A stretch of 64,000 nt of DNA from Pempheris klunzingeri. Taxonomy: Eukaryota; Chordata; Actinopteri; Acropomatiformes; Pempheridae. Made by a program: the position numbers and the translations under genes. A model generated the notes under the pieces. It was given only the letters and a program-made list of their open reading frames with translations, did not search any database and had not been told where the DNA came from. The stretch lies in assembly GCF_042242105.1 (NCBI RefSeq), contig NC_092032.1:13503915-13567914 (forward strand), read 5' to 3'. Shown piece after piece: positions 57,899-64,000 of this stretch. The stretch's first letter is position 1, and each line of letters starts with the position of its first letter.

Positions 57899-58079
57899 GA
57901 GAGCTACGTGGTGAGGAGAGGTGCTCCTGGAGTGTCAGCAGTGAAGGGAGTGGAGAGGGCTGAGGCAAAAGCACCAGTCACTTCGCTCCTGTGGTGCATG
58001 CGACTTTTTTCTCCTCAAACCAACTGAGAGGGATTCATAACATCAACTGCACAAATCCCAGAAAAGTACCAGACACGAG
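57899..58079 (+). other. Putative non-coding first exon of ackr4
   Basis: A 180-bp segment ends 'cagacacgag' and is followed by an excellent donor, gtaagag, at 58080. The ackr4 start codon lies 7 bases after an acceptor (ctttacag, ending 60200). An upstream non-coding exon is therefore required, and this is the best candidate on the plus strand. The 5' boundary is unknown. Confidence 0.4.
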
Positions 58080-59726
58080 GTAAGAGAATCTTTTCAGCTT
58101 TAACTACCTCTTTACTCAACACTTTGACTTGATTTTATAAGTGATGAAAAAGTATCAAACACGGATGTAAAAATATATCTTCTTTACCATATTATGTGCT
58201 GACAGTTGTACTGTATACAGAGTGCTGTTTGAACCTCAAGTTTTCCTCTGAACATGTGATGCTATCTTATATGTTTCTATCTACATTTTATTTACTTTGT
58301 CCAGCATGATTTATATTGAGGAGAACTGATCCTTGTTTTTCCAAGTTAGTCAAAGGTTCACTTTAGTGTTAGAATGACAGTCAAAGTCCTGCTCGGGATA
58401 TTTTATGACATGATTATACTTATAGTGAGGTAACTGTAACATGCTAAACTTAGCCTGTTGCTTTCCATTTGCCAGTCTGTGTTCCTCTCAGTGATAATCT
58501 CTTGGTGAAACTCAATCATATGATTACAGTTACCTCCGTTGTCAGGATAAACAGGACTTCTGTTTGAGGGATTCTGCTTTAATCCTGTTATCCACCTTTT
58601 TCCACAACATGTACATGAGTACATTTTCAGATGCTGTTAGAAGTTACACCAGTAAGTTTTGTACAAACAGCAGTAAAACAAGCCTGTATTTCCAATCATG
58701 TTCAGAATGACTATTTTTCATCACTATATTAAATTACTAAAGTATATATCCAAACATACTTATCATTTGGCCTTTAACTACACTTTTCTTTCTCAATTTA
58801 GCTTGTCAAAACCAAATAACCCGAACAATCACAACCTATTATGTTATCCTTACATATGAAGCACAGATGTTGACAGGACTGGAATACTTCACATATTTCT
58901 GACTGTTCCAATGAACATCTGCTTCAGTGACTCCTGCTCCTCCCATATGGGAGATAATGACTTGTTATGAAACAAACCTGGACACTTCTCTTGTTGTCAT
59001 TGTAGCAGCAAAATATTCCATGCACAATATTCTGATCCTCATCCAGGAATAATATCATCTGTCATGTCACGCATTTTGCAGTTACTGGTTAGTCCACTTG
59101 TTAGTGAATTCAGTAATAAAATATGACTTTAATGTCTACGTGAACTACGTGAGAGGAGTGCTGCCTACCAAGTTTGATCAAGTTCCAAGCAACAAGAATT
59201 ACCCGTTGCAGCCTGAGTCTGGATGAAAGTGTCACTTCAGTGGGATGTCCTGTTGAAGCAGCAATGACCTTCTACAGCAAAAGCAACATCTGGCAACAGA
59301 CCCTGGTTGCACTTTTGTGTCATCCTCATCTCTTCCCCCACACATTTCCTGTCGCTCTTAACTTTGACTGAATCCTACAGACAAAGTTACATCAGTCATT
59401 AAAGGCTCGGGAAGAAATTGGACGAGTTCATGTTCACTGATTAAAGCTCACTGATAAGCTGCGAATACACCGTCCTACATACTGCCGTGTAGATGTAATC
59501 AGTTTGCAAAGCAGCTTGCAGTGTTGAAGAGGACAGCGTTATGATGGATACTGACCCTTTTTCTTATTGTTGGTTAATGATCAAAGACTGAGATTAAAGG
59601 AGCAGTACACCAAATGCTACCAGTCTAAAGTCTGTAGATAACTCAGTATCCAACAGAATACAAACTAACTGAATTCAAAAGGTAATGAACTGCTTTGCAA
59701 GTCTCTTGTCTGCTTTTGTTCCCCTC

Positions 59727-59890
59727 AGAATTCATTAATCTTTATTTATATAGCGCCAACTCATACCAAATGTTATCTCAAGCTTTCCATAAAGAGCAAG
59801 TCAAGACCAAAGTCTTTAATTTAGAGAGATACCTAACGATTCAAGAATTCAAAATTAAGGATTCAAGAATCCCCACATGAGTTGTGTTCA
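59727..59890. repeat. Dispersed fish repeat fragment ('tatttatatagcgcc' type)
   Basis: The segment 'ctttatttatatagcgccaa', then 'gttatctcaagctttcc', 'agagcaagtcaagacc' and 'agagatacctaacgattcaa' matches the order of a very abundant teleost repeat. It is degenerate and non-coding. Confidence 0.55.
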
Positions 59891-60207
59891 CAGGCCTTAT
59901 TCAAGCCCATACAGCTCCGACAGACCGGGTTTAAGCCATTAGGGAAACCATGCAGGAGAGATTCCTTTGACGCAAAATACTGAAAGACCTGTTCCTGTTT
60001 GTGATGAAAAGCATCCACTGGTTTACAAATGTACTCTGCTCTTGTGCTGTTAAATGGTACACAAATTACTCTTTTATGCCCGTATGTAGCCCATATCTCA
60101 CAAAATGTGCAGTTAAAAAAAGTGATTTTTTCCCCCCCTACTATTTAAAAATAAAGCAAATACTACTACTACTAAATTGTACTGTTTTTTTTCTTTACAG
60201 CAAAAAA

Positions 60208-61323
60208 ATGGAAGATTTCTATTATCATGACGACGAGGACTCCAACTTAAATGACAGTTATGATTACAATTACGAACACTCTGTTTGTGACAAGGAGGCA
60301 GTGCGCTCTTTTGCCGGTGTCTTCATCCCGGTCATCTACGCCCTGGCTCTGGTGGTGGGCCTGGCTGGGAATGCCCTGGTAGTAGTGGTCTACACATCAA
60401 AGCTGCGACTGCGAACCTTGACGGATGTGTGCATCCTTAACCTCGCCATTTCAGATTTGCTGCTTCTCTTCACCCTGCCTTTCTGGGCGGCTGATGCCAT
60501 CCACGGCTGGAGATTGGGTTCAGCAGCCTGCAAGCTCACCTCCTTCCTCTACAGCACCAACTTTAGCTGCGGCATGCTGCTGCTGGCGTGTATCAGCGTG
60601 GATCGCTACCGTGCTGTAGCCCTAAACCCAACAAGCAGGACCGGGATAAATCCACGGGTGAGGGGACAGTGGCTCTTGGTGTGTGTGGTGTTGTGGGGTG
60701 TAGCCAGCTTTCTTGGACTTCCTGAACTTATCTTCTCCACGGTGAAGCACTCCCATCACAGAACGAGCTGTACAGCCATCTACCCACCAAGCATGGCCCG
60801 ACCAGCAAAGGCTGCTCTGGAGCTGCTGGAGGTGATCCTTAGATTTCTGCTCCCTTTCTTGGTCATGACGGTGTGCTACTGCTGTGTAGGGCGGGCCCTG
60901 AACCGGGCAGCTGGGGTGCAGAGAGACCGGAAGTGGCGTGCCCTGCGGGTCCTGTTGGCTGTGGTGGCTGTATTCCTACTCACCCAGCTGCCCTACAACG
61001 TGGTCAAGCTGTGCCGAGCGATGGATGTCATCTACATCCTTGTGACCGACTGTGACGCCAGCAAGAGTCTGGACCATGCTCTCCAAGTGACGGAGGCTCT
61101 GGCTCTGACCCACGCCTGCATTAACCCTGTCCTCTATGCCTTCATTGGATCCTCCTTCAGAGGACACGTCCTCAAGGCTGTCAAGCACCTTGGGCAGCGA
61201 CTTGGGAGACACCCGACACATACTAACGAGGAGCCGACAGTGGAGATAGCCCTCAACATGCGCAATCAAACGCAATCTCAGTCTGGTTCAGAAGACCAAG
61301 ACACCAGCACCTTTACTATTTAA
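60208..61323 (+). CDS. ackr4: Atypical chemokine receptor 4 (CCRL1/CCX-CKR)
   Basis: ACKR4 is a seven-transmembrane scavenger receptor that in mammals internalises CCL19, CCL21 and CCL25 without classical G-protein signalling. The CDS is 371 codons plus stop in one exon. An acidic, Tyr-rich N-terminus (residues 1-25, with FYYHDDED and DSYDYNYE) suggests tyrosine sulfation. Extracellular cysteines pair as expected (SVCDKE/TDCDAS and AACKLT/TSCTAIY). TM landmarks are [55 protein letters not shown] and NPVLYAF, which closely follow human ACKR4 ([43 protein letters not shown]). The DRY box reads DRYRAV. The C-terminus is STFTI (human STFSI). The start is the ATG 7 bases after an acceptor; the frame is open further upstream but that is intron. 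The gene is nested antisense in acad11, as in human. Confidence 0.95.
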   Translation: [371 protein letters not shown]

Positions 61324-64000
61324 GACTCAAAACACATTATTTTCCAGTAAGCACCAACACAAAACTACTATCATACAAGATAGACAGTAATAACCATAAA
61401 CATGAATTCTTAAAAAATGTATGTAGCAAATATATATGTACAGTGAGTTTATATGCTATGCAAACTATTTTGTATAATTTATGTATTTTGTTAAAGAAAG
61501 ATTTTCAGTGACACGCATCTACATCTGTTGTAATTAAATGCAGCTGAAACTCAAGATGCTCCGAGTGCTTCTCTCTTTCCTCACGACAGATCTAATTCAA
61601 CCTCAAGGTCTGCACTGCCTTCCATGAGATCATCTGCATCTCATTCTATTACATCCCATGGCTTCGGGCTGGGATGATGAATGGCTTGATTGCACAGTGG
61701 GTGACCCATTGAGTCGAAAAACATTTGGCAAACAAAGACAGAGCAGTAAACAGCGGGAAGAAACCCTCCATGCCATCAAACTGGGAAACAGCAAAGCAGC
61801 GTGTTCCTTGGAGGAGCTTGACTGACGCTTTTATTCACTTAACTTTTAGTATTCCAATAACATGAGCTTAAAAGAGCTAATTGTTTACAGTGCACTGCAC
61901 CACTACAGCTTTGAAAAACAGTGGCCAGCTTAATCTGCCAAAACCTTCTGACCACATCCACAACAGATAGCTTCTAAGGATCTTTAGTAACAGAACCATT
62001 TCATTGTTTACTATTCTTTCCATGTTCGGTACCTGTTAGTCATCCTGTCTCCAATGTAATGGCTTACAGCTTGGATGCGTGGGAGCTGTACAATACACAA
62101 ACTAGGTGTGTCAGACAAGAGAGACAAAAGTTTAGACTACAGTTTCAGCAGTCTCCAAGCAGAGGAATTACTGGATTACTTGTCACAATAGTAAATAGAA
62201 GTTTTAATCCATCTTTAAACTCTTTACAGTCTGCATTTCATTTGAATTCATTCTGGCCTGAGCCACATGTACAACAAGCTTTTCCTAAAAAGTAAATTAT
62301 TAAGTAATTATTAGCCAACATTAGGAGTTTAAACATTATTAACCAACACCAAATCACGTGATTGCTTTACTGAACTATCTCAACTTGACCTGAAGGAAAT
62401 TAAAATGATATAAAAATACCATTCTGCTAGCAACTACTGATGATGTTAAACACGTGTGCATCGTCTGTGCTTGTGTGAGTGTGTATGCAAATACAAATGC
62501 CTGTGGTTTACAGTTAAAAGATTGCAGGTCTGGGAATAATTTTTGGTACATTATCATGCCCATGGGACACTCTTATATAGCTTCCACACCACAGAGCTGC
62601 CTTGACAACATCTCTGGACCCTCCTAGCTAGCTGAGCAAGGGGAATGCAAAGATGAAAACTGCATTATTTTGCAGTGCATGTGGATTACAGGCAGATTTT
62701 TTTGGATAGGCCCATATTTCCAGTAATTTATGGTGGGTTTTTCCATGACCATGACCAAGTACTGGAGGAAAAAAAAACAAAAAAGAAAAAAAAGCTACTA
62801 CAACCTAGTGTGGGAATTGCCGTCTATCGCAATAAAATAGAGCATGAAAGCCACAGAAGAGAACTCTTTACGGTCTGTGTTTTAGTGGAAAATATACATT
62901 ATGGATAGAAACAACTGCCCAAATCTGCCTTGGACGGCATATTGGGAAACACCAAACACCCATAATTGTCAGCGAGGAGCTGGCAATTGTATTTGGACAT
63001 TGTGACTCACTGCAGAGCAAACTCTTATGCGTTCTTTCCTACCAGAGAGATATACAGATACTGGCAGAAGACATTGTCACAGCTTGGACGATTTGTTTCT
63101 ACTGGAAATGTCACTTCCAAGAAGTGAAAGAGAAACATTCAGAGACTAACTGTAGAGTTACAGTGTGTGACAGACATGGACTAAACACTTCATAAAGGCA
63201 ATTATTTAAAAGGAGACTTTTTTGGTAAACAACAGAGCTTTAGGTTTTCAACAGAAGGAAGAAGGAATTTCGTGTAGTTAGAAAAAATAAAGTAGAAAGT
63301 AGAAAAACAACAGGCCACTGTTTTCCTTGAAACTGGGAGACAAAACCTCAGACTGCATTTGTGTCAGAGGAAACACTTGGAATATTTTTCAGTTCACAGT
63401 GCTTTTGGAGATGCACAATAAACATCTAAAAACACTAATGAGTTTTGGATATTTCAGTGATAATTGTCAATTAAATCCTATATACTCAAGGCTTCCTTTT
63501 ACAATGCTGGGGACTTAATTTGCAGCGTACTCCTGCACGTCAAATGATGTTTAGTCATTTTAACAAGATAATATGAAATAAACAAATTCAGAGCCTATCA
63601 GAGGTCTAAGAGAGACTAAACTGCACTATAGACCAGAACAGTACTGATGCACGAGTGCCTACAGTCAATTTAGTGGTGCAGTAAGATGCTTTTAGGGGAT
63701 TTAGCCATCGTCGTCACCATGAACCACTTACAATGATCAATTAGAGGTAAGATGCCAGTTGATGACGCACACCGACCGTGTGTTGTGGTCTGAATCTGTG
63801 ACCTTTTACTGGTTCAACCTCCTGGCAAGCAAAAGCCACTCTCAGACACATTTTCCAGAATGAAATGGATGTTATATGATTCCTGTATGAGTCATCTCCT
63901 CATTTTTTGTTGTCCATATGTTGGCAGTTTGGGTAAGCATGTCTCTCTGTGATGCTTTTGTTACAGCAACTACTTCATTACATACAAAATCATCTACAGA
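61324..64000 (+). other. ackr4 3' UTR and flanking acad11 intron
   Basis: AT-rich sequence follows the ackr4 stop, with a candidate ATTAAA at 61533-61538 and later AATAAA hexamers (near 62830 and 63286). I searched the minus strand for the next acad11 exon and found none, so it should lie beyond 64000. Confidence 0.5.

Larger units (their letters stand above)
56332..60207. other. acad11 intron / ackr4 5' region
   Basis: On the minus strand this is acad11 intron sequence. On the plus strand it should contain the ackr4 promoter and non-coding 5' exon. It includes a small minus-strand open frame with a hydrophobic helix (56981-57163), a CA microsatellite (57848-57898) and a partial dispersed repeat (59727-59890). 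No other coding exon is supported. Confidence 0.55.

Noticed and set aside
60001..60207. Extension of the ackr4 frame by 69 residues upstream
   Set aside because: The segment is intron-like (ends in a pyrimidine tract and ag) and has no similarity to chemokine receptor N-termini. Its apparent start is not an ATG.

Overview
The window is nuclear DNA of a ray-finned fish, probably a spiny-rayed (percomorph) teleost. The evidence is the set of vertebrate genes with short GT-AG introns, fish-type dispersed repeats (a Tc1-like transposon and MITE-like elements that carry 'ctaagctaagctaac'-type cores) and many long CA/TG microsatellites. I cannot name the species. There is no bacterial, plasmid, phage or CRISPR content.

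Seven protein-coding genes were reconstructed exon by exon from splice sites, reading phase and remembered vertebrate homologues. In order they are: slc9a9 (+, last four exons only, 270-10724), chst2 (-, single coding exon, 13960-15357), trpc1 (+, 13 coding exons, 19623-32481), pcolce2 (-, 9 coding exons, 34023-42761), u2surp (+, 26 coding exons, 43815-52402), acad11 (-, last seven exons, 53017-56331, continuing beyond the window) and ackr4 (+, 60208-61323). ackr4 lies inside the next acad11 intron on the opposite strand. Genes alternate strand along the whole window. This gives tail-to-tail pairs (slc9a9/chst2, trpc1/pcolce2, u2surp/acad11) and head-to-head pairs (chst2/trpc1, pcolce2/u2surp). 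All exon phases join without a frameshift: trpc1 totals 783 aa, pcolce2 416 aa, u2surp 974 aa, chst2 465 aa and ackr4 371 aa.

The genes do not form a pathway. They are an endosomal Na+/H+ exchanger, a Golgi sulfotransferase, a cation channel subunit, a secreted procollagen-processing enhancer, a U2 snRNP-associated splicing factor, an acyl-CoA dehydrogenase and a chemokine scavenger receptor. The grouping reflects ancient vertebrate linkage: human 3q22-q24 carries the same genes in a rearranged order.

The non-coding space holds a 1,564-bp Tc1-like DNA transposon (4282-5845). Its transposase has DD37E spacing and is open except for one in-frame stop, and the element is inserted into an older interspersed repeat. 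There are also MITE-like elements, microsatellites, a 21-base G run and CpG-rich 5' ends. The most useful leads are: a (TG)15 tract directly upstream of a pcolce2 3' splice site; a GC-AG intron in u2surp; an AKL C-terminus on acad11; and two unexplained minus-strand coding-like segments (29820-29979 inside trpc1 intron 9, and 56981-57163 inside an acad11 intron). I did not find a clearly new biological system.
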